Shown in pieces: positions 27,700 through 36,243 of a DNA stretch of 64,000 nt. The stretch spans positions 24,271 to 88,270 of the forward strand of contig JAWLDA010000016.1 in assembly GCA_041686855.1 (NCBI GenBank), read 5' to 3'. Each line of letters starts with the position of its first letter. Positions within the stretch are counted from its first letter, which is position 1. Source of the stretch: JAWLDA01 sp041686855. Lineage in GTDB: Bacteria; Bacillota; Limnochordia; DTU080; RSA5. The notes beneath the pieces were generated by a model. That model did not search any database. It was not told the DNA's origin and was given only the letters and a program-made list of their open reading frames with translations. Made by a program: the position numbers and the translations under genes.

Positions 27700-28389
27700 T
27701 TAGTGCCCGTGGGTAGCCGTGGCCAAATAGGTCACAGTGAGCAGGGTAAAGATAAACGCTTGAATGCCACCCATGAGGATGCCAAGTCCCATCAATGGGA
27801 TGGGCGCCAAGAGAGGCAAGAGGATGAAGAAAATTGTTGCAACCATCTTTTCACCAAACATGTTGCCGAAAAGTCGGATTGCCAAGGAGAAAGGTTTTAC
27901 AAATTCCTCAATAACGTTGAGGGGAAGCATGGCCGGAAGCGGCTTTGCGAAGTTACCCAGGTAATGCCCAAGACCCTGCTCTCGAATACCCATAATTTGT
28001 ACGATGACAATCGTCGTAAAGGCCAAGCCCGCCGTCGTCATTACATCGGTCGTCGGGGGGACAAAGTTAGGTATAAACCAAGAGAGGTTAAGGAAGACGA
28101 TAAAGACAAAGAGCGTGCCGACAATCGGCAGGAACTTTCGACCGGACTTGCCCATCCCGTCGTCAATCAACGAGTAGATGAACTCGACAAAAATCTCAAG
28201 GAACGACTGGGCTCCTCGCGGCTTTTCACTGATCCGTCGCGTAAGTAAGAAGATGGCGACAAACATCACCGCCATGACTATCCAGGTGTTGACGACGGTA
28301 CTCGAGACGTTGATCGGACCTATGTGGAAGACATCGTGTCGAGTGAGGTGCGCAACCACTTCACCAAGCTGCCGTACTTTCTCTTCCAT
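27700..28389 (-). CDS. atpB: ATP synthase a subunit
   Basis: About 229 residues with five to six membrane helices; the essential stator Arg is in SLAIRLFGNMFGEKM and the C-terminus has the conserved Gln-rich helix GGIQAFIFTLLTVTYLA. It forms the ion half-channels next to the c ring. The ATG at 28389 begins two bases before the end of the upstream atpI gene is reached and follows GGGGTGA by 8 bases. Confidence 0.96.
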   Translation of the reverse strand: MEEKVRQLGEVVAHLTRHDVFHIGPINVSSTVVNTWIVMAVMFVAIFLLTRRISEKPRGAQSFLEIFVEFIYSLIDDGMGKSGRKFLPIVGTLFVFIVFLNLSWFIPNFVPPTTDVMTTAGLAFTTIVIVQIMGIREQGLGHYLGNFAKPLPAMLPLNVIEEFVKPFSLAIRLFGNMFGEKMVATIFFILLPLLAPIPLMGLGILMGGIQAFIFTLLTVTYLATATHGH

Positions 28390-28390
28390 C

Positions 28391-28774
28391 TCACTTTTCA
28401 CCCCGCATCGAACGTATGAGGCGCACAGTATCACCCATGTAGGTGATCATCTCAGAGGTGACCCCGATGAGAGCGCCCAGCATCACGTACACACCGAAGC
28501 CATATGCAACAAAAAGCGTTATAGCCGACAGAAGCATGCGAACGAGCGAGTACTTAAGGATTCGCCCTTGCATCACTTGGGGACTGTCGCCTTTTGACTG
28601 CATCGCCTTTGCCATGAGGTAGTAATTGAACATGCCTACAGGCGAGGCACACAGTGCGCCCCAGGCAATCTGCGAATTGCCAACTGCAAATGCTATCAGT
28701 GCGGCAATTCCGGCAGTTGCGCCAATCCACCGGAGGCGCCCCAGTCGGTACCTCTCAGCAAGGATCTGATTCAC
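28391..28774 (-). CDS. atpI: ATP synthase subunit I-like membrane protein
   Basis: 127 residues, four hydrophobic helices, at the place of atpI just before atpB. It has the weakly conserved ATP synthase I chain pattern (GMFNYYLMAKAM, YSLVRMLLSAITLFV). Such proteins help c-ring assembly or magnesium handling. GTG start at 28774 with AAAGGGA upstream. The stop nearly touches atpB. Confidence 0.78.
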   Translation of the reverse strand: MNQILAERYRLGRLRWIGATAGIAALIAFAVGNSQIAWGALCASPVGMFNYYLMAKAMQSKGDSPQVMQGRILKYSLVRMLLSAITLFVAYGFGVYVMLGALIGVTSEMITYMGDTVRLIRSMRGEK

Positions 28775-28795
28775 GACATGTCCCTTTCTCCGCCT

Positions 28796-29110
28796 CTACC
28801 TTGGTTCCTTCGGGTTTTTGTTACTTTTTTCACGATCCATTCCACGGGGCGATTCCTTCTCCACTTCGTCCCCGTCGACCTTGGCATTCTTAGAGCCGAG
28901 GAGCTCTAAGATATTGGTAATCAAGGTCTTAATGCTTAGTGCCATGCCGCCGAGCAGCCCTACCAGCAAAAAGATCGGCGCGCTGTCAAAGCGTTGGTCG
29001 AGGTAAGTGCCACCTTTGTATCCTAAATAGAAATAAATCGAGGTGGTCAAAACCCACGAAATGCCGATACTTCCGTACTTGGCGTACTCAAAATACCCCT
29101 TATTCTTCAT
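28796..29110 (-). CDS. atpZ: AtpZ/AtpI-type small membrane protein at head of atp operon
   Basis: About 104 residues with two membrane helices (ISWVLTTSIYFYLGYKGGTYLDQ and PIFLLVGLLGGMALSI) and a charged tail; the GGTYLDxRFxSxPxF pattern is the AtpZ/ATPase_gene1 family. It is thought to help magnesium or calcium entry or c-ring assembly. The ATG at 29110 is only about 6-10 bases from the predicted transcription start and has no Shine-Dalgarno, so the mRNA is nearly leaderless. An ATG at 29125 would lie upstream of the predicted transcription start. Confidence 0.82.
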   Translation of the reverse strand: MKNKGYFEYAKYGSIGISWVLTTSIYFYLGYKGGTYLDQRFDSAPIFLLVGLLGGMALSIKTLITNILELLGSKNAKVDGDEVEKESPRGMDREKSNKNPKEPR

Positions 29111-29123
29111 GGGCACGGCTAAC

Positions 29124-29152
29124 ATTATACTGGATCGATTTTACCATTGCAA
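29124..29152 (-). promoter_or_regulatory. Sigma-A promoter of the atp operon
   Basis: Minus strand TTGCAA (29147-29152), 17-base spacer, perfect TATAAT (29124-29129). The predicted start point falls at about 29116-29120, immediately before the atpZ ATG at 29110. Confidence 0.75.
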
Positions 29153-29170
29153 CACCTCTTCTTGCGCGGA

Positions 29171-30319
29171 TCAAGCCCGGAAATCCCCAGGTCGAGGGCC
29201 TAATCCAAAGACGTGTGCCAGCCCTTCACGGACCCTATGGGCCGCTTTGCCGTCGCCGTACGGATTCACCGCCTGTGCCATCTTCGCATACTCCGACCCA
29301 TCTGACAAGAGCCTGACGGCCGCCGCGTAGATCGCATCAGTTCGAGTCCCCACTTTCAAGCACGTCCCCGCAGCGATACCCTCGGGCCGCTCCGTAGTCT
29401 CGCGCAGCACCAACACAGGCTTCCCTAGAGCCGGTGCCTCCTCCTGCAACCCACCCGAATCCGTCAAAACCAGTGTCGACGCGGCCAATAAGTGCACAAA
29501 CTCGCGATACCCCGGTGGTTCGACCAGCCTGATGCGTTCCACACCGTGCAAGAGCCGATACGCGATGTCCCGCACGGTGGGGTTTTTATGTACGGCAAAA
29601 ACCACTTCTACATCGTCAAATTCGCGGACGAGACGCAGGAGCGCTTTGTAGATGCGTTCGAGCGGCGGCCCCCAGTTCTCTCGTCGATGGGTCGTCACAA
29701 CCAGAAGGCGTCGGCCGGACGCGACCGCTTGTGCCACCTGCTTGTCCGAGAAGGCGTACTTTGACGCCAGTGTTTGAAGCAAGGCATCGACAACCGTGTT
29801 TCCCGTTAGAAAGATTTGCTCCGGGTCCACGTTCTCCCGGAGTAGATTCTCCCGTGCACCGGCCGTTGGAGCAAAATGCCATGTGGCAAGGGCGCCCGTC
29901 AATCGCCGGTCCATCTCCTCGGGAAACGGATCGTACCGATCCCGAGTGCGCAAGCCCGCTTCGAGGTGGCCGACCGGCACCTTTTTAAAGAAGGCCGCAA
30001 GCGCAGCAGCAAAGGTCGTGATTGTATCGCCGTGTACCAGCACCACGTGCGGCCGAGTAGCTTCGAGCAGAGGGCTGAGATGGCTTAGTATTCCAGTGAC
30101 GACGTCCTCGAGGGATTGCCCGTGTCGCATGAGGTCAAAGTCGTAGGTGGGATCAATGGAGAATACCCGCAGGACCTGATCGAGCATGTCGCGGTGTTGG
30201 GCCGTCACCGCGACCTCGAGCTCAAACCGGTGGTCAGCATTCAACGCCTGCACAACGGGGGCCATCTTGACGGCCTCGGGGCGGGTGCCAAAGACTGCCA
30301 AGCAACGGATCGGCTCCAC
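29171..30319 (-). CDS. wecB: UDP-N-acetylglucosamine 2-epimerase
   Basis: About 382 residues of the non-hydrolysing WecB/MnaA type: FGTRPEAVKMAP at the N-terminus, HRRENWG and the LTDSGGLQEEAPALGKPVLVLRETTERPE block that binds UDP-GlcNAc. It makes UDP-ManNAc for wall or surface polymers in the cytoplasm. GTG at 30319 has AAAGGTGG upstream. It follows a WecA/TagO-type transferase gene, so both probably feed one surface glycopolymer. Confidence 0.94.
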   Translation of the reverse strand: MEPIRCLAVFGTRPEAVKMAPVVQALNADHRFELEVAVTAQHRDMLDQVLRVFSIDPTYDFDLMRHGQSLEDVVTGILSHLSPLLEATRPHVVLVHGDTITTFAAALAAFFKKVPVGHLEAGLRTRDRYDPFPEEMDRRLTGALATWHFAPTAGARENLLRENVDPEQIFLTGNTVVDALLQTLASKYAFSDKQVAQAVASGRRLLVVTTHRRENWGPPLERIYKALLRLVREFDDVEVVFAVHKNPTVRDIAYRLLHGVERIRLVEPPGYREFVHLLAASTLVLTDSGGLQEEAPALGKPVLVLRETTERPEGIAAGTCLKVGTRTDAIYAAAVRLLSDGSEYAKMAQAVNPYGDGKAAHRVREGLAHVFGLGPRPGDFRA

Positions 30320-30363
30320 TCCTGGACCACCTTTCTCCAAGTGCTGCGTTTAACAGCGACGGG

Positions 30364-31404
30364 TTAAAGCGTGTGGCGAGTGGTTGACGCGGCGACGGCG
30401 GAACCGCTGACACGGACGGCAAACAGGGTCGTTGCCACCAGGATTACCGCTAACATCGCCAAACTTCCCCACGCACTCATTTGCGTCGCCAACAGCGAAC
30501 CGATCCCCATCGCGATGCTCACGGCATAAAGCGCTAGGACGGCCTGCCTGTGACTTAGACCGTGTGCGAGGAGTCGGTGATGCAAGTGATCTGCGTCGGC
30601 CTCATAAATGGGTCGGCCGGCTACCAAGCGTCGTCCGATCGACAGACACGTGTCAAAGATCGGCAGCCCCAAGGCCAGCACGGGAACCACAAAGACGAGT
30701 GCAGTCGGGCCTTTCAAGGCGCCTTCGACGCTGATCGCCCCCAGCACGAAACCTAAGAACATAGCCCCGGTATCGCCCATGATGATGCGAGCCGGATTGA
30801 AATTGTGCGGCAAGAAACCAAGCGTTGCGGCAGCGAGCGCCGCAGTCAGTACGGCGGCGTCGCCACGACCGAGCGCCAGGGCTACGACAAAGAGCGGAAC
30901 GCACGCGATCACCGAAACGCCGGCGGCCAATCCGTCGAGTCCGTCGATGAGGTTTACCATGTTAGTGAGGGCCACCATCCAAACAATCGTTAGGAAGACG
31001 CCCCACCCGCCTATATAGATGGACGCTCCCGTCAAGGGATGCGTCACAAACTCGATCTGCCCGCCCCAGAGTACAAAGAGCCCCGCCGCGAGCAACTGGC
31101 CACCCGCCTTTTGATACCACGGCAACTCTCTCGCGTCGTCAAGCAGGCCCAACACCAGGATGATCGTTGACGTGACCCAGAGCGGCCAGAGGTGCCCCAA
31201 AGGCTCTACCACCGTAAACGCCGAGAGCCAGAATGCGGCGTAGATCGCCAGTCCGCCTCCCTTGGGCATTGGAACGGCATGCATCCGTCGCTCCCCCGGC
31301 TGGTCGACCAGTCCCGTTCGAGCCGCGAAGCGGCGGACGAGCGGCGTGGCAACGAATGCCGCGGTGAAAGCGATACAAAATGTTATGAAGAGATGAGTAG
31401 CCAC
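30364..31404 (-). CDS. Undecaprenyl-phosphate N-acetylhexosamine-1-phosphate transferase (WecA/TagO family)
   Basis: 346 residues, about ten membrane helices. Catalytic Asp motifs VLGLLDDARELPWYQK and NMVNLIDGLDGLAAG, plus DADHLHHRLLAHGLSHRQ near the end, mark the WecA/TagO branch rather than MraY. It moves GlcNAc-1-P (or a similar sugar) onto undecaprenyl phosphate, the first step of wall teichoic acid, O-antigen or ECA-like polymers. GTG start at 31404 follows GGGAGGAG. A promoter candidate lies just before it, at the end of upp. Confidence 0.92.
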   Translation of the reverse strand: MATHLFITFCIAFTAAFVATPLVRRFAARTGLVDQPGERRMHAVPMPKGGGLAIYAAFWLSAFTVVEPLGHLWPLWVTSTIILVLGLLDDARELPWYQKAGGQLLAAGLFVLWGGQIEFVTHPLTGASIYIGGWGVFLTIVWMVALTNMVNLIDGLDGLAAGVSVIACVPLFVVALALGRGDAAVLTAALAAATLGFLPHNFNPARIIMGDTGAMFLGFVLGAISVEGALKGPTALVFVVPVLALGLPIFDTCLSIGRRLVAGRPIYEADADHLHHRLLAHGLSHRQAVLALYAVSIAMGIGSLLATQMSAWGSLAMLAVILVATTLFAVRVSGSAVAASTTRHTL

Positions 31405-31449
31405 GGCGCTCCTCCCACTTAAAAGTGAATGGACAATTCTACAATTTAC

Positions 31450-31479
31450 ATCTTAAGTGATGAGGAAAAGCCATGTCAA
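31450..31479 (-). promoter_or_regulatory. Candidate promoter for the WecA/TagO-wecB pair
   Basis: Minus strand TTGACA (31474-31479, overlapping the upp stop), 18-base spacer, TAAGAT (31450-31455). It would give a short leader to the GTG at 31404. Confidence 0.5.
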
Positions 31480-32105
31480 TGCGCGGTACCAAACAGACGA
31501 TCGCCCGCGTCGCCCAAGCCCGGGATGATGTACGCATTTGAATCGAGGTGAGAATCGATAGCGGCCACGAAGAGACTAACGTCGGGATGGCGGGCTTGGA
31601 TCGCCGAGACACCTTCTGGGGCTGCAATTAGAGCGATGAGCGCGAGGTCGCGCGCCCCCTTCTCCTTGAGTAGCCCTAAGGCCTCACCTGCTGATCCTCC
31701 CGTAGCGAGCATGGGGTCAATTACCAGGGTCTTTCGGCGCTCGAGCTGCGATGGCAGCTTACAGTAGTAGGAGTGCGGCGCATGCGTTTGGGGGTCTCGC
31801 TCTAACCCTATATGTCCCACAAGCGCGTCCGGCAACACCTCTAAGGCGGCCTCTACCATGCCCAATCCCGCTCTGAGGATCGGGACGATGGCAACACTCT
31901 CCGACTGGGCTCGAGTCCCCTCGGCGGGCCCCATGGGCGTCGTCACTTTGACCGCTTCGGTGGGAAGGCTCTCCGTCACTTTGTACATCATGAGGCGTGT
32001 CATCGCACGCAACGAGGCGCGCCACTCGGCGATCGACGTCTCAACGGAGCGCAGAAGCGTGAGGTGATGGCGTACTAATGGATGGTCAACGACACAAATC
32101 GCCAT
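31476..32105 (-). CDS. upp: Uracil phosphoribosyltransferase
   Basis: 209 residues, normal length. PRPP-binding DPMLATGGSAGEALGLL and the uracil-binding C-terminus (DSHLDSNAYIIPGLGDAGDR) are intact. Converts uracil and PRPP to UMP. The ATG follows AGAGGTGATG. It is 6 bases after rpiB; in Bacillus glyA and ywlG stand between these two genes. Confidence 0.97.
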   Translation of the reverse strand: MAICVVDHPLVRHHLTLLRSVETSIAEWRASLRAMTRLMMYKVTESLPTEAVKVTTPMGPAEGTRAQSESVAIVPILRAGLGMVEAALEVLPDALVGHIGLERDPQTHAPHSYYCKLPSQLERRKTLVIDPMLATGGSAGEALGLLKEKGARDLALIALIAAPEGVSAIQARHPDVSLFVAAIDSHLDSNAYIIPGLGDAGDRLFGTAH

Positions 32106-32111
32106 ACGACA

Positions 32112-32576
32112 TCACCTCTTGATCGATTCGTTGATTCTCTCGATGCGATTTAGTTTCTCGACGCGCGCGCCGTGACGCCCGCCTTCAAACTCGGCGGTGA
32201 GCCAAGTGCGAACGATCTCCTGAGCAAGTCCGACACCGACCACCCGCGATCCCAAAGCCAAAACATTGGCGTCGTTGTGGGCGCGGCTCATCTTGGCTGA
32301 GAACGTATCATGGCACAGCGCGGCCCTTACGCTCGGTACCTTGTTGGCGGCGATGGAGATTCCGATGCCGGTTCCACAGATCACGACGCCCCTTTGGACC
32401 CTCCCGGTCGCGACGGCGCGACCAACACTCTCACCAAAGTCGGGGTAATCCACCGAATCCAACGAATGGGTACCTAAATCGAGCACCTCTATGTCGAACT
32501 CGCGGAGCACCTCCAGTACCGCCTCTTTGAGCGCAAACCCGGCGTGATCACATCCTAAAGCCACTCGCTGTGCCAT
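32112..32576 (-). CDS. rpiB: Ribose-5-phosphate isomerase B
   Basis: 154 residues: GCDHAGFALKEAV, the active-site Cys in VICGTGIGISIAANK, and ALCHDTFSAKMSRAHNDANVLALGSRVVG identify RpiB. Interconverts ribose-5-P and ribulose-5-P. The ATG at 32576 follows GGAGG by 8 bases; the frame is open to 32600. Confidence 0.96.
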   Translation of the reverse strand: MAQRVALGCDHAGFALKEAVLEVLREFDIEVLDLGTHSLDSVDYPDFGESVGRAVATGRVQRGVVICGTGIGISIAANKVPSVRAALCHDTFSAKMSRAHNDANVLALGSRVVGVGLAQEIVRTWLTAEFEGGRHGARVEKLNRIERINESIKR

Positions 32577-32672
32577 CAAACATTCCTCCAGCGTCATCAC
32601 TCAGGCCTACTTATTTAGGCCATGCCTGTCCTCAACCATGGGGCTCCATTTATCTTCGTCACGGCCAATACC

Positions 32673-33161
32673 TTACCGGCGGCGCTCAGTGGCCAACCGT
32701 CTCACGGCGTTTACGACGGCCTTGTCGATCTCGCGCAGTGTTGCCAAATACACCGCGTCGTCCTGACCAAATGGGTCGGAAACATTGAAACTGCCGCTCA
32801 TCCGTGCATACTCTCTTAGCGTGTATAGATTAGGGGCTGCGTGTGGGTACCTGAGAATGATCTCGCTCTTGTGTGCCTCTGTCATGGTCAAAATGAGGTC
32901 CGCAGCCGCCATCTCTTCATCAAAGGGGAGCGCCGCATGACCATCGAGCGAGAGCCCCACTGAACGAGCCGCCTTCACCGCGCCCTCTGCGGCTCCGGCG
33001 CCAGCTACTGCTTGCAATCCCGCCGAACGCACCTGTACCTCGACGTCCCTGAGGGCAGGTTCGGCCTGTACACGACGGTCAAAAAGAGCAGCAGCCATCG
33101 GACTGCGACAGGTGTTGCCGGTACACACAAAGACTACCTGGATCTTCTCGCCTGATCCCAT
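32673..33161 (-). CDS. ywlE: Low-molecular-weight protein (arginine) phosphatase, YwlE-like
   Basis: About 162 residues with the P-loop VCTGNTCRSPMA and the general acid in SDPFGQD. A Thr in the CTGNTCRS loop is the mark of YwlE-type phosphoarginine phosphatases, where tyrosine phosphatases have Ile or Leu. Position between mntP and rpiB also matches Bacillus ywlE. YwlE reverses McsB arginine phosphorylation; no mcsB is in the window. ATG at 33161 follows GGAG. Confidence 0.88.
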   Translation of the reverse strand: MGSGEKIQVVFVCTGNTCRSPMAAALFDRRVQAEPALRDVEVQVRSAGLQAVAGAGAAEGAVKAARSVGLSLDGHAALPFDEEMAAADLILTMTEAHKSEIILRYPHAAPNLYTLREYARMSGSFNVSDPFGQDDAVYLATLREIDKAVVNAVRRLATERRR

Positions 33162-33258
33162 GAGGCTCCAGTCTCCCAGCATATTACTTGGTGCTACCCT
33201 GTGTCTAGGCCAAGGCGCTTATTCACTTCCACGGCAAGGAATCCATCCCTTCTCCCCA

Positions 33259-33873
33259 TCATACTCCCTGTAGGAGCCCATGCAGGGCAATCGCAATAAG
33301 TGTTACGCCCCCAACCGGTTGTGCGACACGCCCTACGCCATTGCCAAGGTGTTGGCCCATGAGCAGGCCCGTGACGGAGAGCATTGTTCCCGCCGCCACC
33401 ATGATCACCGCCACGTGCACGAGCTCGACACCCTCAAACATTCCTGTCCCAAACCCTGCAGAGAAGGCGTCCGCGTTCACCATGAACGCTATCGCCAATA
33501 GCCCGCCTACACCATGCCCGACGGGACGTTTCCTTTCCGATCTAAACGAGGACGCAACGAGGTTCACCCCCACAGCCAACAGAACACAGCTGCCGATCAT
33601 GGCGAGTAACCAGTGCACTTCCTCGTGAACCGCTTCCCAGTAGATCCAATCTGCATGTATCTGTCGGATAAACTCCGTGTGGTGTAGCGCCCAGTGCACC
33701 ATTGCCGCGATGAGATATCCCATGATAAAGAGCACACCTTGCACCACGCCAAACATTGAGACCGCAGCCACACTACGACGCGACCGCGGCGCTTCGATTC
33801 CAAGCCCGACACACACCGAGAAGCAATCCGCTCCCAAAGCAATGGCTAAACCCGCAATCTCCAACGCACCCAA
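33259..33873 (-). CDS. mntP: Manganese efflux pump MntP
   Basis: About 204 residues, six membrane helices, with the two Asp-bearing half-motifs ALGADCFSV and MVNADAFSAG. MntP exports Mn(II). In Bacillus the homologue is ywlD, next to ywlE and ywlC, as here. The likely start is a TTG at 33873, eight bases after AAAGGAG; an ATG at 33891 overlaps that site. A Cys replaces Ala in the first motif. No Mn riboswitch was recognised upstream. Confidence 0.9.
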   Translation of the reverse strand: MGALEIAGLAIALGADCFSVCVGLGIEAPRSRRSVAAVSMFGVVQGVLFIMGYLIAAMVHWALHHTEFIRQIHADWIYWEAVHEEVHWLLAMIGSCVLLAVGVNLVASSFRSERKRPVGHGVGGLLAIAFMVNADAFSAGFGTGMFEGVELVHVAVIMVAAGTMLSVTGLLMGQHLGNGVGRVAQPVGGVTLIAIALHGLLQGV

Positions 33874-33974
33874 ACCGACGGCTCCTTTCATCCTATAGAG
33901 GATTGTTCCAGTGTATGGGAAAATAAGGTGGTTTCGAACAGGGAATACTCTTGCGCGAAGGAGGTGTTGTGCAC

Positions 33975-34256
33975 GTGGCGAGGCGTTACTTATGTCCGGC
34001 TTGCAGAAGCAATCGCAAGGACTTTGAGATCGTGTACAAGCTAATCCAAGAGGTGCAACTCGATGCGGTCTCCGGCGAGCTTCTCTTCCAGTCGGACGAA
34101 CTTGCGACCCTCATTCGTTCGGACGGTCGCCCCGACTTAGACGTCAGGTGCGGTCGCTGCAGATATACAGGGTCGGAGTCGAGCTTTAGGAGAGCGGCCG
34201 AGCGCGACGATTCGGAGTACCGCCCGCACCAGCCGCTCACATCTCGGCGATCATGA
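33975..34256 (+). CDS. Small zinc-ribbon-like protein of unknown function
   Basis: 93 residues with CPAC (C7, C10) and CGRC (C59, C62), a spaced two-knuckle arrangement able to bind one zinc. Between them is a mixed segment including DLDVRCGRCRYTG. A GTG at 33975 has AGGAGG eight bases upstream. It is divergent from mntP and its last 20 bases overlap, tail to tail, the PIG-L/GNAT gene. Small Firmicute proteins with a YLCPxC...DVRCxxC pattern exist, but I cannot assign a function. Confidence 0.65.
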   Translation: MARRYLCPACRSNRKDFEIVYKLIQEVQLDAVSGELLFQSDELATLIRSDGRPDLDVRCGRCRYTGSESSFRRAAERDDSEYRPHQPLTSRRS

Positions 34257-36243
34257 TCACCCACTCACCCTGGCTGTCTCGAGTCTTCCCGACGGGCAGG
34301 AAACCGAGTTTCTCGTAGAGACGCATAGCCGGCCGGTTCCAAGGTCGCACTTCGAGCCGAACCCGGTGAATCCCCATATCGTCAAACCGGCGCATGGCGT
34401 GTGTGACAAGGCTCGTACCAATCCCACGAGACTGCGCTGCGTGTGAGACGGCGATGGAGAGGATCCGCGCTTCGGCCGAGAGATCGCCTCCGACCGACGA
34501 GCGAACGAAGTGGAACTTGTCAAGCAAGAGCACCCGCAACGGCGCAATCCCCAGCCGTATGTGGCCTTTTAACCACTGGATCACCCAGCGAAGCAAGTGG
34601 CCCTTGCGTATCGCTGTGCGCCACACACGCTTTAGAGATGAAGGCGCGTAAACGTAGCCCTGTACTCGCCCGTCTTTAAGAGCGACCAGCAAGGCATCGG
34701 GTTCAGCATCGTAACACAAGCGAAAGACTTGGCGGATGAGGCGCTGCGGAGGCAGGCGGCCAAATAGATGCAGGATACTCTCGCGGAAGCATTCAGCAAA
34801 AATCTGAGCACATGCCGACAGATCCGCCGGCGACGCCACGGCGCAAAGACTCGGCGCCTCGGAGATCGCGTCAGTCGTTGCCTCGTCGTTCACCTTTGAC
34901 GTCCCCCTGGAGGGCACCCGGACATAGTGAAGTCCCGTGCGATCGACCGAGATGCCCCGCGTACGGGTCTCTACACTTACAAACAATCCATTGTGAACAT
35001 CGAGAAGATCGAGAGGAACACCGACTTCCAGCGATGAGTCGCGGGGACGCACAACCACCTCGCGCATTGGACGCCACATGCCTTCCAAGCGAACGGAGGC
35101 TCGATGCGGCGGACGGATTCTCATGTGAATACCCTCACGTCTCGGCGACGGGAAGAGCGATACACGATACTCCACCTCTGCGACCGGACGACGTGCGAGC
35201 CCGATATCTAGAGCAAGCAGCGATCCGGCGCGCACAGCATTCACCCACGCGACGTCGGCTGACCGTTCAACTTGCCGGGTGATGGTGTCGCGAATGGGAT
35301 CGAGAATGATCGGCTGGACGTTCGACCTTCCAAAGGTAGCGCCAAGCACGTGTGAACCGCCGGCGACGCTTTTCACCTGCGGGTAGTTCGGTCGGGCAAA
35401 CACTTCGTTTTGTCCGACAAAACTGAGTAAGAAACGTCCGACCAGCGGGAACTGACTGCGATACATGGCGATCGCCGCCTGCTTTTGCGCCGCATGCACG
35501 GGATCGGCCCGTACCTCCTCCCACACTTCTCCTAGCGCGGCTATTGCAGGGGGCGGTTTGTGCTCCCGATGAGGATTGAGCCCTCTTGGAGCAGGCCATC
35601 CACCGCGATGGACCAAGTAGAGGTGTCGCTGACACGCTTTGACCCACGAGTGACCGAGCAGCGCCAACTCCTCCAGAGCGCAGGTCACAAAGGCCGAGCA
35701 TGCAGCGTGATCTCCGTGGGCGTCTTTAGGGTGAGGGTAAATCAGGTGGGTCGGCCGCACGCGTTCCAACACGTACATTAAATCACTCAAGAGTTGCTCA
35801 CCTGCGTACGGAGCAAACGGGGTAGCCACGTTTTCGTACGGAGCATAGTTTACCGACGTAAACGGAGATGTAAAAGGATCGGACCGCCTCCAGTGATCGC
35901 TCCAAAGAGCAAAGAGGCCACGGTCAGGGTAGCCGAGGAAGGTGACGCTCGTTGGGCCGATGCCGATGCGCGCCAGCGCACGCAAGCTCTCGTGACTGCG
36001 TCGGACGCCGAGGTTAAGGCGCCGGGAGCTCGCGCCCATCACCGCCCGCGGCGTGGCCATCACCCCGAATGCGTCGCCGTGTGTCACCAGGAGCACATGG
36101 ATACTCGCCTGCGCGACTACGCCGGCCTGGAGGAGCAGACCGGCGGCAATAAGCTCGTCGTCCGGATGGGGCGCGACAACCAACACACGATCCGAGGCGT
36201 TCAACGGGATCGCGCTTTGGATTGTGCCCTGCCCCTTACCCAC
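34237..36243 (-). CDS. PIG-L deacetylase fused to GNAT acetyltransferase
   Basis: About 668 residues in two enzyme parts. The N-terminal part (about 15-300) is a PIG-L/LmbE metal-dependent deacetylase with VVAPHPDDELIAAG and the distal metal ligand motif HPKDAHGDHAA. A middle beta-rich part of about 180 residues is unassigned. The C-terminal 170 residues are a GNAT acetyltransferase with AAQSRGIGTSLV and NRPAMRLYEKLGF. GTG at 36243 overlaps the sua5 stop by 8 bases and has GAGGGG upstream, so it is coupled to sua5. Substrate is unknown; removal and addition of acyl groups on a sugar is a fair inference. Confidence 0.82.
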   Translation of the reverse strand: MGKGQGTIQSAIPLNASDRVLVVAPHPDDELIAAGLLLQAGVVAQASIHVLLVTHGDAFGVMATPRAVMGASSRRLNLGVRRSHESLRALARIGIGPTSVTFLGYPDRGLFALWSDHWRRSDPFTSPFTSVNYAPYENVATPFAPYAGEQLLSDLMYVLERVRPTHLIYPHPKDAHGDHAACSAFVTCALEELALLGHSWVKACQRHLYLVHRGGWPAPRGLNPHREHKPPPAIAALGEVWEEVRADPVHAAQKQAAIAMYRSQFPLVGRFLLSFVGQNEVFARPNYPQVKSVAGGSHVLGATFGRSNVQPIILDPIRDTITRQVERSADVAWVNAVRAGSLLALDIGLARRPVAEVEYRVSLFPSPRREGIHMRIRPPHRASVRLEGMWRPMREVVVRPRDSSLEVGVPLDLLDVHNGLFVSVETRTRGISVDRTGLHYVRVPSRGTSKVNDEATTDAISEAPSLCAVASPADLSACAQIFAECFRESILHLFGRLPPQRLIRQVFRLCYDAEPDALLVALKDGRVQGYVYAPSSLKRVWRTAIRKGHLLRWVIQWLKGHIRLGIAPLRVLLLDKFHFVRSSVGGDLSAEARILSIAVSHAAQSRGIGTSLVTHAMRRFDDMGIHRVRLEVRPWNRPAMRLYEKLGFLPVGKTRDSQGEWVIMIAEM

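Noticed and set aside
27280..28248. 322-codon plus-strand open frame across atpE and atpB
   Set aside because: Runs antisense through two invariant genes and their stem-loop; product is charged and lacks motifs.
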